DNA from: Phenylobacterium sp. CCH9-H3
GTDB taxonomy: Bacteria > Pseudomonadota > Alphaproteobacteria > Caulobacterales > Caulobacteraceae
Direction: 5' to 3'
Assembly (NCBI RefSeq): GCF_001557235.1
Contig: NZ_LSJI01000295.1
Location: forward strand, 1 to 31,364
DNA: 31,364 nt
The notes below the pieces were generated by a model. That model was not told where the DNA came from, did no database searches, and worked only from the letters and a program-made list of their open reading frames with translations. The stretch's first letter is position 1. Each line of letters opens with the position of its first letter. Made by a program: the position numbers and the translations under genes. Positions 1 through 8,670 of this stretch are shown here, piece by piece.

Positions 1-55
1 GAATCCGCGCCCACCTTGCCGTGGAATTCGTGCCCGCGATCGCGTGGAATTCGCA
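1..55. repeat. 23-bp tandem repeats, two full copies and a partial third
   Basis: Positions 1-23 and 24-46 are imperfect copies of one 23-base unit, GAATYCGYGCCC followed by a variable stretch ending CGTG. A third copy begins at 47 (GAATTCG) and is lost after about position 53. The array touches the left edge of the window and may continue beyond it. Clustered repeats like this are seen at the ends of some insertion sequences, for example IS21-type multiple terminal repeats, but no such transposase is in the window. The neighbouring IS element seems to begin just where the third copy breaks off, so the array may be its target. Confidence 0.6.
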
Positions 56-58
56 GTC

Positions 59-71
59 TGGACGGCTCCCC
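59..71 (+). repeat. Subterminal inverted repeat of the IS element, transposase 3' side
   Basis: TGGACGGCTCCCC. Its exact reverse complement is at 1382-1394, so the pair brackets the transposase and its long 3' non-coding tail. Confidence 0.7.
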
Positions 72-309
72 GTTGGCAAGGTTGATCTGGGAATTCAGTG
101 AGGCTGGTCGGTGCGGCCATGTCTTCGACCTGTTGGTGCGGCGCTTAGGTCCGCTGGCCATGATGCCCTCCGCGAAGCTGGGTCCCGACCAAAAGCACGG
201 GCTTGAAGGCCCTCTGGCGCATTGGGTTCTCCCGCTTCCCGGTTCGACCGGTTCACATCACTCCTTCGTCGCCCTTCCCAAACTTGTCCGGCGCAGCGGC
301 GCCTGATCC
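72..309 (-). ncRNA. Candidate bridge RNA region of the IS element
   Basis: This stretch of about 240 bases lies between the transposase stop and the 13-bp end repeat and has no convincing gene on either strand. IS110-family recombinases are guided by a bridge RNA encoded in the element's non-coding end; in IS1111-type elements that RNA comes from the end downstream of the recombinase, which is this segment read on the minus strand. The assignment rests on position and family knowledge. The RNA ends and its two guide loops were not worked out. Confidence 0.4.
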
Positions 310-1338
310 CTACGCGGCCCGCGGCATCGGCTCCCGATACGCTTGGCCGCTGGTCATGATCGCCCAGATCATCCGGGCGGTCTTGTTGGCCAGCGCCACC
401 GCCGCGATCTTCGTGGTCCGCCGCGCCATCAGCTGCACGAGCCAGGGCCGCCGGGTCCCGTGTCGCTCGGCGTAGCGGATCACCGCCAGCGCGCCGATGA
501 CCAGCAGCTGGCGCAGGTATCGGTTGCCCTGCTTGGTGATCCCGCCCAGCCGCGCCTTGCCGCCGCTGGAGTTCTGCTTCGGCACCAAGCCGATCCAGGC
601 TGCGAGGTTGCGGCCGGTCTTGAAGGCGTGGGGATCCGGCACGCTGGCGACGATGGCGCTGGCCAGCACCGGCCCGACGCCGGGCACGGCCATCAGCCGC
701 CGGCCGACCTCTGTGGCCCGGGCGCTGGCAAGGATCAGCCGGTCGGTCTCGAGCGCCTGGCGGTTCACCAGGACGAGCTGGTCGGCCAACAGCTTCAGGC
801 AGATCCGCGCGCTCGCTGGCACGCGCTCATCAGCTTCGTCTCGCACGATCTCGATCAGACCCTGCAAGCCCATCCGGCCGATCGGCGCCGCCAGCCCGAA
901 CTCGGCCATGTGCGCCCGGATCGTGTTGGAGAGCTCGATCCGATGGCGCATCAGGGTCATCCGCGTGCGGTGGATTACCAGCTCGCTCTGCTGCGCTGGG
1001 CTCTTGACCTCGACAAAGCGCATGCTCGGCCTGGTCACCGCCTCGCAGATCGCCTCCGCGTCAGCGGCATCGTTCTTCTGCCGCTTCAGGTACGGCTTCA
1101 CGTACGAGGGCGGCATCAGCTTCACCTCGTGGCCGAGCTCGGTCAGCCGGCGACCCCAGTGGTGCGCCGTGGCGCAGGCTTCGATCCCGATAAGACAAGG
1201 CGGCAGCTTCTCGAAGAACGGGAGCAGCTTCGCCCGCGAAAGTTTCCGCTGCACGACGACCCGGCCCTCAGCATCGACGCCGTGGACCTGGAACACTGAC
1301 TTGGCGATATCCAAGCCCACCGTGACGACCTCTTCCAT
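310..1338 (-). CDS. IS110/IS1111-family transposase (DEDD recombinase)
   Basis: The 342-residue protein is the usual length for IS110-family recombinases. The N-terminal RuvC-like DEDD domain starts with VGLDIAK (Asp10), followed by GIEAC (Glu53) and KNDAADAEAI (Asp90, Asp93). The C-terminal half carries the Transposase_20 signature: GVGPVLASAIVA, then GRNLAAWIGLVPKQNSSGGK and GITKQGNRYLR, which holds the serine implicated in strand exchange. The ATG at 1338 is preceded by GGAGG with a 6-base gap. The frame is intact, so the element could be active. It lies 221 bp from the YhaN-like gene on the same strand and is an insertion next to that operon, not part of it. Confidence 0.95.
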   Translation of the reverse strand: MEEVVTVGLDIAKSVFQVHGVDAEGRVVVQRKLSRAKLLPFFEKLPPCLIGIEACATAHHWGRRLTELGHEVKLMPPSYVKPYLKRQKNDAADAEAICEAVTRPSMRFVEVKSPAQQSELVIHRTRMTLMRHRIELSNTIRAHMAEFGLAAPIGRMGLQGLIEIVRDEADERVPASARICLKLLADQLVLVNRQALETDRLILASARATEVGRRLMAVPGVGPVLASAIVASVPDPHAFKTGRNLAAWIGLVPKQNSSGGKARLGGITKQGNRYLRQLLVIGALAVIRYAERHGTRRPWLVQLMARRTTKIAAVALANKTARMIWAIMTSGQAYREPMPRAA

Positions 1339-1381
1339 GGCGCTCCTCCATCTCTGCCGACCTCACGGTGCGGCGGGGGAT

Positions 1382-1394
1382 GGGGAGCCGTCCA
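1382..1394 (-). repeat. Subterminal inverted repeat of the IS element, transposase 5' side
   Basis: GGGGAGCCGTCCA, the exact reverse complement of 59-71. It lies 43 bases upstream of the transposase start codon. Confidence 0.7.
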
Positions 1395-1559
1395 CGGCAT
1401 CATGAGCGGACATTGGCGTCCGGCTCAGAAGCAGACATTGAGGCCGTTTGGCCAACGCTCCTCAGGTACAACTCAGCGTTCCGCTATGAGTGGAAACAGC
1501 CTCTGGCCCACGCATCTAAGACGACCTCCGCCCGCCAACGGCAGACAGATCGCTCGTTG

Positions 1560-4500
1560 TCACGCGGCGGCGCTTTGGGCCAGTCCGCACACCGCGACCT
1601 TGGCCGGCGATAGGGCTCTATTCGCGACGTCCGCTAAGTGGTCATGGTGCGTGAAGAACAACACCTGCGTCGTGCGGGCCAACTCAGCGAGAACCTTGAA
1701 GCCGGCGGCGGCGCGCCTGTCGTCGAAGTTGATGAAGAGGTCGTCGGCGAGGAACGGCAGGCGCGCCCCGCTGCGAACGGCATCTTCCACCGCGGCCACC
1801 CGTAGCGCGAGGTAGAGCTGGTCGACTGTGCCCTCGCTCATGCCGTCTACCGGAACAACCTCTTGCCCCTCCTCGCGCAGTCCGGCGAGCGTCGGCTTGT
1901 CGCCTTCGTAGTCGACGAGCAAGCGTGAGAAGCGGCCGAGTGTAAGGGTGGAGAATAGGGAGGAGGCGCGCGCAAGAAGAGGGCCTTGTTTTTCTTGCCG
2001 GTACCGCTCGATAGCTGTGCGCAACAGGCGAGCCTCAGCGCGCTTGCGGATATAGAGCTCCGCCTGGTGCGCCATCTCGCTCCGCGCCTCTGCCATCTGC
2101 GCCGCGGCGATCGCAGCCTGGGGACTGTCATCGAGTGCGTCGAAGGCGATTTGAGCGGATTTCTTGACCTGGCTCTGCGCTTCTATCTGCTCAACGAGCT
2201 TCTCGAGCGCGCCATTGATCTCCGCTGACGCTTGCACGAGTTTGTCCGGATCGGTGCCAGCGATCTCCTCGAGCAGCGCCTCAAGCGAGCGGCCCTCGCC
2301 AGCCTTGAGGATTTCGTCTTCAGCCGCGCGGATTTGTTCAGCCAAGCGGCTCGCCTCGCGCACCTGCGCTAGCGTCTCCCGAAGTTCGTCCGCGTGAGTT
2401 TCGGCGGCGTCTTTTCCGAGGGGCGCCAGCGCGATCAATGCCTCGGACAGGGCATTCTGAGCAAGATTCAAGCGACTGCAGGCCTCTTCATGCGAGGCGT
2501 GCAGACGGATGCTGACCTCAGCCTGCGTTCTCGCCTCGTCGGCGGCAGTATGGAGCTTGCGGTACAACTCCAAGACCTCGGATCCTCCAAGGCAGGCCTG
2601 AGACGCCGCATCCAACACTCGGCGCTCGAAGCTTGCCCACCCCCGTTCGATCAGGGCGAGCTGATCGTCGACCCCAACGATCTCCTCAAGCTTGATCTGC
2701 AGATGCTCGATTGTCTCCAGATGGCTGCGGATCACGGTCGGCGACGCCTGCTCCAGGCCAGCGGCAGCGAGCGAGTTTGCCCAGTCGGACGACCAACCGG
2801 CCTCGGCTTCCTCGACGGCGGCAAGCTGCAGTCGCCCGGCCTCCAAAGCCTCCTGAGCGGACTTGAGCTGACCCCGAAGCGATTGCTCCTCAGCCGCGGC
2901 TTGTTGAGCCGCTTCGAGTGTGGACTCGGTTTCGGCGAGAAGCGCAGACAGAACCACAGGCTCGTCCGGCTGCAATTTGCGTCCAAGCGCAAGCAGGATG
3001 GCCCGCCCCGCCTCGGCATGAGCCAATTGCGCGCGCTCAAGTTCTGATTTCGCCACAGCGACGGCGTCCGTCGCTTCGAGTGCGCTTCGGTAAAGATCGC
3101 GCCACTCCAGCAAGCCCTCCGGCGAAAGCTCGACGCCTAGCGGCCGCACCAAAAGCTGGAAGGCTTCACGGACGTCGGCCAAATCCTTCTCTGCCCTGTC
3201 GCGCCGTGCTTCAGCCTGCCCGAGTTCGAGCTCCGCCTTTTCAATCTCCCGCTCAAGGGCGGCGAGGCCGCCGGCGTGCTCGGCGGCCGCAAAGCGTTGG
3301 TCGGCCAGACGGTCTCCCACCGCGACCAACTCCTCGAACCGCGCGCTTGCGTGCGGCACATCTTCGACCACGGCCTCGCCCCCAAGTTGGCGCTTCAGCT
3401 CAGTCCAGGCGCCGTCGCGCTGCTGGCGCGCCTCTTCCAACATTTGTCGGGTGGGAGTGGGATGAGCGAGGACAGCATGCCTTCGGTCGAGCAACAGGGA
3501 AGAGAGACGCTCGGCGCTCCGACGCACGGCGTCTGCCTCCGTCGACGCTCGCTCGCTCGCTCCTCGCAACGCTTGCAACGCATGATCCACGTCGGCGTCT
3601 TGCGGCAGCTTCAGACTCTGGAGCGCTTTGACATCGCCAGACCAAGGCGCGAGGTCGCGCATTCGCGCGGCCAGTTCTGCCTCGAGCTCGCTGGCGGTGC
3701 GCGCGGCTTGGTCCAGCGCCCTGTGCAGGCCGGCGCCGCGGATTTCTCGAACCAGCTCGTGGATCTGCCGAACGTCTGGTTGGTTCGGGAGACCGGCGAC
3801 GCTCTCCCGGAGGCGAGCCTCCAGGGCCGCAGCCATACGAGTAGCCTCGCGCGCGCCCTTCGCCTGCTCGTCTATGCTGATGCGGCGATCCAGAAGCTCA
3901 CGCAAAGCAAGCAGCGCCGCGCGCGACGGCATCTTCGCCCGAAACTGGGTGACGTCGTCGTGAGCCCAGCCGAGCTCGCGCGCGAGATCGCTGGCAGCTA
4001 ACCGAAGTTGGGCGCGCCGCGCCTCCAGCTCTGGCATCTGTCCGCGACCTTGGTCGACCTGCCCCTTGGCCTCCGCGAGGGTGGCGATCTCGTCAGCCAG
4101 CTCCAGCAGGGCAGGATTAGGCTGTGCGCGCTCAAGCTCCTTCTCAAGCCGCTCGATTTCTGCCTTTGCGCCAGCGATCAACAGCTGTGCACGCTCGCGA
4201 TCAGCGAGCGCAGCTTCGCAGGCAGCCGCCCTCTCTTCGGAGAGGATCGGCGCGTGCTGGAGTTCGGTCAGCCGGCTCTGAGCCAGAGCGCGACGGGTAG
4301 CGGCGGGGAGAACCAACTGGCATCGCTGGACGCCGCGTTGATCCTGTGTGAGCCGGGCGTGGTCCTGGCGCAGCTTCGCCAATGCCGCCTCCGCCCCTTC
4401 TAGCTCCCTACGGGCGCTCAGCCACGCGGAGGGTCGGACCTCAGAAGCCTTCAATATCGACCTAGCTGTCTGGTAGGCCGCCGCGGCGGCGTTGTACCGG

Positions 4501-5039
4501 CGCGACTCCCCTGCGCGACTGGCCCAGATGGCCTTGGCCTCCTCTTCGATGGCTTCGCAGACCCTGGAGACCTGCGTCAGGCCCGACCCGGCGGAGAAGA
4601 TGGCGGCCCCGATGTCGTCCTCGGCCTTGACGATCTGCTCGCCGCCGAGCCGCAGCTGGGCGTGGTCCAGGCCGAACATGCGCCGGAAGCTCTCCCGGGT
4701 CTGGCCAGCAAGAAGCGGGGCCAGCACTCGTTCGCTGAGCGGATGCTCGTCCGCTCCGCTCAGGGTGTCACCAGTGCCCTTGCGACGGACGATCTCCGCG
4801 CTTGCGCCATCGTCTTCCAGAACCGCGCCGACACGCAGGAGCGGCTGCTTGAATTTGAACGCGAAGCGCGTGCGGGCGCCGAAGCCGAACAGGAGATCGC
4901 TGACCGCAGCGAGCGTAGTGCTCTTGCCGGCCTCGTTGGGGCCAAGGACGATGTGCAGATCGCAATCGCCGCGCGGGAATACGAGGTTGCAGTCCTCGAA
5001 GTGCCCGTAGCGCAGCAAGCGCAGTTCGGCGAATCTCAT
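1560..5039 (-). CDS. YhaN-like AAA ATPase with long coiled coils (SbcC/Rad50-like)
   Basis: A very large (1159-residue) SMC/Rad50-type ATPase. The N-terminal ATPase half has Walker A GPNEAGKS at residues 33-40. The middle is about 800 residues rich in Ala, Glu, Leu and Arg with heptad character, i.e. long antiparallel coiled coils. The C-terminal half has an ABC-signature-like stretch (DGMSEGTVDQLYLALR, about 1065-1080), a Walker B region (LPFLADDLFINFDD, about 1094-1107) and an H-loop-like FFTHHDH. It pairs with the phosphoesterase gene just upstream: its ATG overlaps that stop codon by 4 bases, so the two are probably translated together. Bacillus YhaN/YhaO and SbcC/SbcD show the same pairing and process DNA ends. 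Its substrate here is unknown; a DNA repair or phage-defence role is plausible. Confidence 0.88.
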   Translation of the reverse strand: MRFAELRLLRYGHFEDCNLVFPRGDCDLHIVLGPNEAGKSTTLAAVSDLLFGFGARTRFAFKFKQPLLRVGAVLEDDGASAEIVRRKGTGDTLSGADEHPLSERVLAPLLAGQTRESFRRMFGLDHAQLRLGGEQIVKAEDDIGAAIFSAGSGLTQVSRVCEAIEEEAKAIWASRAGESRRYNAAAAAYQTARSILKASEVRPSAWLSARRELEGAEAALAKLRQDHARLTQDQRGVQRCQLVLPAATRRALAQSRLTELQHAPILSEERAAACEAALADRERAQLLIAGAKAEIERLEKELERAQPNPALLELADEIATLAEAKGQVDQGRGQMPELEARRAQLRLAASDLARELGWAHDDVTQFRAKMPSRAALLALRELLDRRISIDEQAKGAREATRMAAALEARLRESVAGLPNQPDVRQIHELVREIRGAGLHRALDQAARTASELEAELAARMRDLAPWSGDVKALQSLKLPQDADVDHALQALRGASERASTEADAVRRSAERLSSLLLDRRHAVLAHPTPTRQMLEEARQQRDGAWTELKRQLGGEAVVEDVPHASARFEELVAVGDRLADQRFAAAEHAGGLAALEREIEKAELELGQAEARRDRAEKDLADVREAFQLLVRPLGVELSPEGLLEWRDLYRSALEATDAVAVAKSELERAQLAHAEAGRAILLALGRKLQPDEPVVLSALLAETESTLEAAQQAAAEEQSLRGQLKSAQEALEAGRLQLAAVEEAEAGWSSDWANSLAAAGLEQASPTVIRSHLETIEHLQIKLEEIVGVDDQLALIERGWASFERRVLDAASQACLGGSEVLELYRKLHTAADEARTQAEVSIRLHASHEEACSRLNLAQNALSEALIALAPLGKDAAETHADELRETLAQVREASRLAEQIRAAEDEILKAGEGRSLEALLEEIAGTDPDKLVQASAEINGALEKLVEQIEAQSQVKKSAQIAFDALDDSPQAAIAAAQMAEARSEMAHQAELYIRKRAEARLLRTAIERYRQEKQGPLLARASSLFSTLTLGRFSRLLVDYEGDKPTLAGLREEGQEVVPVDGMSEGTVDQLYLALRVAAVEDAVRSGARLPFLADDLFINFDDRRAAAGFKVLAELARTTQVLFFTHHDHLADVANRALSPAKVAVCGLAQSAAA

Positions 5040-6280
5040 GCTTCACCCGCGGTCAGGCGCGCCCGCAATGACGCGGCCGCTTCCTGGAGAATGGGGCCCG
5101 TCGAACCCAGCCGAAGCTCGCGCAGCAGCTCGAGTTCGCCGTCCAAGTCCATAGGCGTCTTGCTGAGGAAGTCGGCCAGGTCTTCCGCCAAGAGCTTCTG
5201 CAGCGCGGGATCGGTCGTTACGGTGTCGAGCAGTACGTCGAAGTCGTCGGCGATCTCGCCTGAAGCGGTCGGCCCGCGGACGGCGAGCTCGAGCTTCTCC
5301 AGCCAAATCTCGTCCGATAGCGCTGTCGCGATCGCGCGCACCGCCTCTCTCCACGCGGCCCGTTCGTGGAATAGCGCTCCGTGCAGCACGGTCTCACCGG
5401 TCAGGCGCACCCTGCACATGACCGGCCGGCCGTCGGCCTCGCGGACCAGCGTCTCCCCGAGCGCCGAACGAACGCGGTTGTGGATCTCCGAAGGATCATC
5501 GGCAGCGCTGACGTCCACCTCGACCAGTGCCCAACGGACTACGTCCAGCGCCCGGTGCTCAATGGTCTTCACCTGCCCGCCCGTCACCTGGACGAGCGCG
5601 GCGCCTTTAGGCCCGGTCTCACGAATGTTCCGACCCTGAAGATTCCCCGGAAAGACGATCGCGGGATCGGCTCGCACCTTCTCGAAGGTGTGGACGTGGC
5701 CGAGCGCCCAATAGTGGTAGCCCTTGGCCGCCAGCTCATCCGGATGGCAGGGGGCGTAGGGCTGGTGGCCCTTGGCCCCAAGCAGCGCTGTGTGCAGCAC
5801 ACCGATATTGAAGGCGCCCCCTTCCGGCGCGGGGTAGGCGGCCGCGAGATTGCCGCCTGGATCGCGAGACTTGTAGCTCTGCCCATGCAGCACCGCGCCG
5901 GTCGCAGCATGCTTGAACGTTTCGGCCTGCTTGGATCCGAAGACCTTCACGTTCGGCGGCAACGGCAACTGCCGGGTTAGGTGCGACTCCGCGTCGTGGT
6001 TCCCGTAAAGCAGAAAGACGTCGATCCCAGCATCGTTCAGGCGCCGCATAGCGCTGCAGAAGTAGAGCCCGGTGGCGAACGCCTCCCAATCTCCGTCGTA
6101 CAGATCCCCGGCGATGACCACGAAGGCGACCTGTTCTTCAATGGCGCAGGTCACCAGGTTGTCGAGCGCGGCGCGCGTTGCGGTGCGGACCGTTTCGGCT
6201 GGGACACCATCGTACTGAGCAAGCCCTCGCAAAGGGCTGTCGAGGTGCAGGTCCGCAGCGTGCAGGAACTTGAAGTCCAT
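5036..6280 (-). CDS. YhaO-like DNA exonuclease, SbcD/Mre11-type metallophosphoesterase
   Basis: The 414-residue protein carries the full calcineurin-like phosphoesterase motif set in order: LHAADLHLDS at the N-terminus (Asp10, His12), VIAGDLYDGDW, LLYGNHDAES, and WALGHVHTFEK. These residues bind two metal ions, typically manganese, in Mre11/SbcD nucleases. The C-terminal third lacks catalytic motifs and probably contacts the ATPase. The ATG at 6280 has GGGGGA six bases upstream. The stop overlaps the start of the YhaN-like ATPase, the standard gene order for these complexes. Expected to act with that ATPase on DNA ends or hairpins. Confidence 0.9.
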   Translation of the reverse strand: MDFKFLHAADLHLDSPLRGLAQYDGVPAETVRTATRAALDNLVTCAIEEQVAFVVIAGDLYDGDWEAFATGLYFCSAMRRLNDAGIDVFLLYGNHDAESHLTRQLPLPPNVKVFGSKQAETFKHAATGAVLHGQSYKSRDPGGNLAAAYPAPEGGAFNIGVLHTALLGAKGHQPYAPCHPDELAAKGYHYWALGHVHTFEKVRADPAIVFPGNLQGRNIRETGPKGAALVQVTGGQVKTIEHRALDVVRWALVEVDVSAADDPSEIHNRVRSALGETLVREADGRPVMCRVRLTGETVLHGALFHERAAWREAVRAIATALSDEIWLEKLELAVRGPTASGEIADDFDVLLDTVTTDPALQKLLAEDLADFLSKTPMDLDGELELLRELRLGSTGPILQEAAASLRARLTAGEA

Positions 6281-6299
6281 TGAGATCCCCCGAGCAGGA

Positions 6300-6452
6300 T
6301 CAGATTAGGGACAGCGGAGGCGGCAGGCTACTCGCGAGAGCGATAGGCAAGATTGGCCGGCGACGCCGCGACGCGGCCCGAGCGAGGTAGAGCATCGCCG
6401 TGGCCGAGAGCACATGATCGACTTGGGTTTTGGTTTCGATGGTCGACGTCAT
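6300..6452 (-). CDS. Possible small basic protein, 50 residues
   Basis: The 359-bp gap between the YhaO-like and OLD-like genes has no long gene. It does contain a 50-codon frame with a perfect Shine-Dalgarno sequence, GGAGG (complement of 6458-6462), 5 bases before the ATG. The product starts MTSTIETKTQVDHVLS and has a short Leu/Ala-rich segment, then RRRRP and a Pro/Leu-rich tail. No family is recognised. Longer readings of the same frame lack such a ribosome-binding site. The good start signal is the only strong support. It ends 19 bases before the YhaO-like start and could belong to that operon. Confidence 0.38.
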   Translation of the reverse strand: MTSTIETKTQVDHVLSATAMLYLARAASRRRRPILPIALASSLPPPLSLI

Positions 6453-6639
6453 AATGGCCTCCGTGATGATGGAGACCCTCTCGCGTCCCTGCGTCAGAAA
6501 CGGACGCATGCCCTTGCACCGCATACGTAATCGTCCTCCACGACGGCTCAGCCATCCGACCAGACCAGCAGTGATGCTGGGGAGAAAGTTCGGTTTGGGA
6601 CTTCTCATGTCACCAAAGGACGACTGATGGCGCGGCTGC

Positions 6640-8604
6640 CTAGGCGCCGCCGGCGGCGGGAGCGCCGGATATGAGGGCGTCAACGGCCGCCAAGACCTGA
6701 TCGAGCTCCGGGAACTGCACGCCCTCGGTGTTCAACCGCTCGAGGAGCGCCGCCGCGGAGGCCGGGAACTTGAGGCACGACTTGCCCTCGATATCGAACT
6801 GCTGGGCCAGCTCGCCCTTCAGCTTTTGGAAGAGCTCGTCGCCGGCGCGGAAACGAACGTAAGCTTCCAGGTTGGCGTCCCAGCAGGCGAACCGCTCGAA
6901 ACAGCCCTCGGGCCACTCGGCGCATTGATCGTCGGCGACGCCGGCCAGGCGCTGCAGGACGCTGTTCGTGGCGATGCGCTCCTTCTCGTCCTTGGTATTG
7001 TCACTCCGGTCGTTGTCGAACAGCCAGAAGCAGGGAATGGCTAGGGCCGAAAAGATTACCACCGGCCGCTCGATGTTGTTCTTGCCGCTCACTTGGGCGA
7101 TCACGATCCCCTCCGCGTGCGGGTCGCGGCCTTTCAACCGGTACCAAGCTTCCAGGACGGACTGGTCGCCGACCCCCTCCACTAGGACTACGCAGCGCGA
7201 GAAGAAGCCCTCCGCGATTTGGGTGTCAAAGGTGTGCAGCTTGGCGGCGTACCTTGCCGCCGACCAGGCCTCCTCTGCCGGCCGCCCGGCGGCTTGGGCC
7301 GAAGCCAATGAGCACGCCTCCAGGCTCGTCTCGCTGACCCGAACGTTTCGCGCCTCACCCTCCTTCACCCGTCGGACCATGCGGATCGCCTCGCAGGCTG
7401 GTAGCGAGACCAACAAGGGCGAGTGGGTCACAAAGATGGTCTGCACGCGGATGCCGGTCTCCGCATTGAAGCCTTCGGCGAGCCGCCTGAGGATTTTGCC
7501 GAAGAGCCGCTGCTTCGTGGGGTGCTGGTAGATTTCAGGCTCCTCGATGGCGAGGATCAGGTCGCTCTGCGGCGTATCGAACTGCTGCTGGCCGGCCTGC
7601 TCCTTGGCGGTGTGGGCGGCCATGTACTGCAGCACGGTGAGGATGACGGCCCGCTGGAGCCCGTGGCCCACTCCTTCCAGCCCGGTGATGAAGTCGTTGT
7701 CCTTTACCGAAATGGCAGCCGTCGGAAAGCTGGGCTGAAGCTGGGTGACCGGCTGCCAAGTGGTGATGATCTCGGAGTCCTTGTAGTAGTCCGACAGGAT
7801 GCGGGTCATGCCTTGGCTGATCTCCGCCAGCACCGGGACGTTAGCGGGGTTGGTGATGTCGGAGATCTTCTGATTGGCCTCGTCCAGGAATGCCTTGAAG
7901 GCCGCGCTGTTCTCGATTGTCTGGCGCGCGATAGTGTCCAGCAGGGTGCGCACGGGCGACGCCTTGTTGCCCTGGATGTCTTCGGCCGCATCTTGGACCG
8001 CGCGGATGAGCACGAAACTGGTCTTCTGTTTAAGCTTCCCTGCGGCGACATTGGTCCACCCCTTGAAGGCCGCGACCTTGTGCAGCTCCAGGCTCTCAGG
8101 GTGAGCAGCTTCCCAGGCCTCCAGGAAACCGTCGATCTCGTCCGCGCTCTTCTCCTTCAAGAGTTCGGGCGGGTTGCCATAAGCCTCCCGAAGCTCCGCG
8201 TAGAGCTTCCGCTTGTCGGTCTTGCCGCTCTCGTTTCGGATGGCGGTGAAGTCGGGGTTCACCAAGGCCGAGACGAAGAACTTGCCGCTTTCGGCGGGAT
8301 TGTCCGCGTAGAACCGGCGGGTCACCACGAGCCGGCCATTCAGCAGGTTGCCGCCGAACTCCTCTAACTCCCCCGGAGTGAGCTCTGCGAAGTGCACGGT
8401 AATGTCGATCGGCGCGCCAACGTTCTCGTCGGAGAAGTCCTTGGGACCGACGCGCGGGCTACTCGAGAAGAACAGGTCGAGCGCCAGCAGAAAGGCGGAC
8501 TTGCCGGAGTTGTTCTCCCCCAGCAGAGCCGTTGCGCCGCCCAGGTTGAAATCCGAATTCCGAAGGGCCCGGAAATTCCGGACCTCGACGCGCTGGATGC
8601 GCAT
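6640..8604 (-). CDS. OLD-family ATP-dependent nuclease (ABC ATPase + TOPRIM)
   Basis: 654 residues. The N-terminal ABC-type ATPase has Walker A GENNSGKS at 29-36, a signature-like GVGHGLQRAVIL at 311-322, Walker B LILAIEEPEIYQHP at 349-362 and H-loop VTHSP near 392-396. The C-terminal TOPRIM nuclease domain has VLVEGVGDQ (Glu476) and FWLFDNDRSDN (DND at 530-532), which bind the metal ions for cleavage. This is the plan of P2 phage OLD and of GajA. No GajB-like UvrD helicase lies beside it, so it looks like a stand-alone (class 1) OLD rather than Gabija. The 66-bp gap to the WYL-like gene suggests possible co-transcription. Anti-phage defence or DNA repair is the likely role. Confidence 0.9.
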   Translation of the reverse strand: MRIQRVEVRNFRALRNSDFNLGGATALLGENNSGKSAFLLALDLFFSSSPRVGPKDFSDENVGAPIDITVHFAELTPGELEEFGGNLLNGRLVVTRRFYADNPAESGKFFVSALVNPDFTAIRNESGKTDKRKLYAELREAYGNPPELLKEKSADEIDGFLEAWEAAHPESLELHKVAAFKGWTNVAAGKLKQKTSFVLIRAVQDAAEDIQGNKASPVRTLLDTIARQTIENSAAFKAFLDEANQKISDITNPANVPVLAEISQGMTRILSDYYKDSEIITTWQPVTQLQPSFPTAAISVKDNDFITGLEGVGHGLQRAVILTVLQYMAAHTAKEQAGQQQFDTPQSDLILAIEEPEIYQHPTKQRLFGKILRRLAEGFNAETGIRVQTIFVTHSPLLVSLPACEAIRMVRRVKEGEARNVRVSETSLEACSLASAQAAGRPAEEAWSAARYAAKLHTFDTQIAEGFFSRCVVLVEGVGDQSVLEAWYRLKGRDPHAEGIVIAQVSGKNNIERPVVIFSALAIPCFWLFDNDRSDNTKDEKERIATNSVLQRLAGVADDQCAEWPEGCFERFACWDANLEAYVRFRAGDELFQKLKGELAQQFDIEGKSCLKFPASAAALLERLNTEGVQFPELDQVLAAVDALISGAPAAGGA

Positions 8605-8670
8605 TTCCCCCCCCGAGGTCTACCTGGGGTGGAACATTGCGCGACTGCTCCGCCGGAGCAAGTGTGCGGT

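Larger units (their letters stand above)
56..1401 (-). mobile_element. IS110-family element, probable IS1111 subgroup
   Basis: One transposase gene is flanked by a perfect 13-bp inverted repeat, TGGACGGCTCCCC at 59-71 and its reverse complement at 1382-1394. IS110 elements proper lack inverted repeats; the IS1111 subgroup has subterminal ones of about 12 bp, with some 7 extra bases on the side upstream of the transposase and 3 on the other. Applying that offset gives the ends used here and a length near 1,346 bp, close to the 1,327 bp known for IS4321/IS5075. The ends are inferred to within a few bases. The upstream gap is short (about 60 bp) and the downstream one long (about 250 bp), as expected for IS1111 elements. 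Confidence 0.72.

Noticed and set aside
343..1299. Long open frame antisense to the IS transposase
   Set aside because: The sense strand carries full DEDD motifs; the antisense product is Arg/His/Pro-rich with no motif, as expected for high-GC shadow frames.
7423..8367. 314-codon frame opposite the OLD-like gene
   Set aside because: The opposite strand has Walker and TOPRIM motifs in the right order; this frame has none and no good ribosome-binding site.
6640..8604. Gabija system
   Set aside because: The OLD-type protein resembles GajA, but no UvrD-like GajB gene lies on either side.
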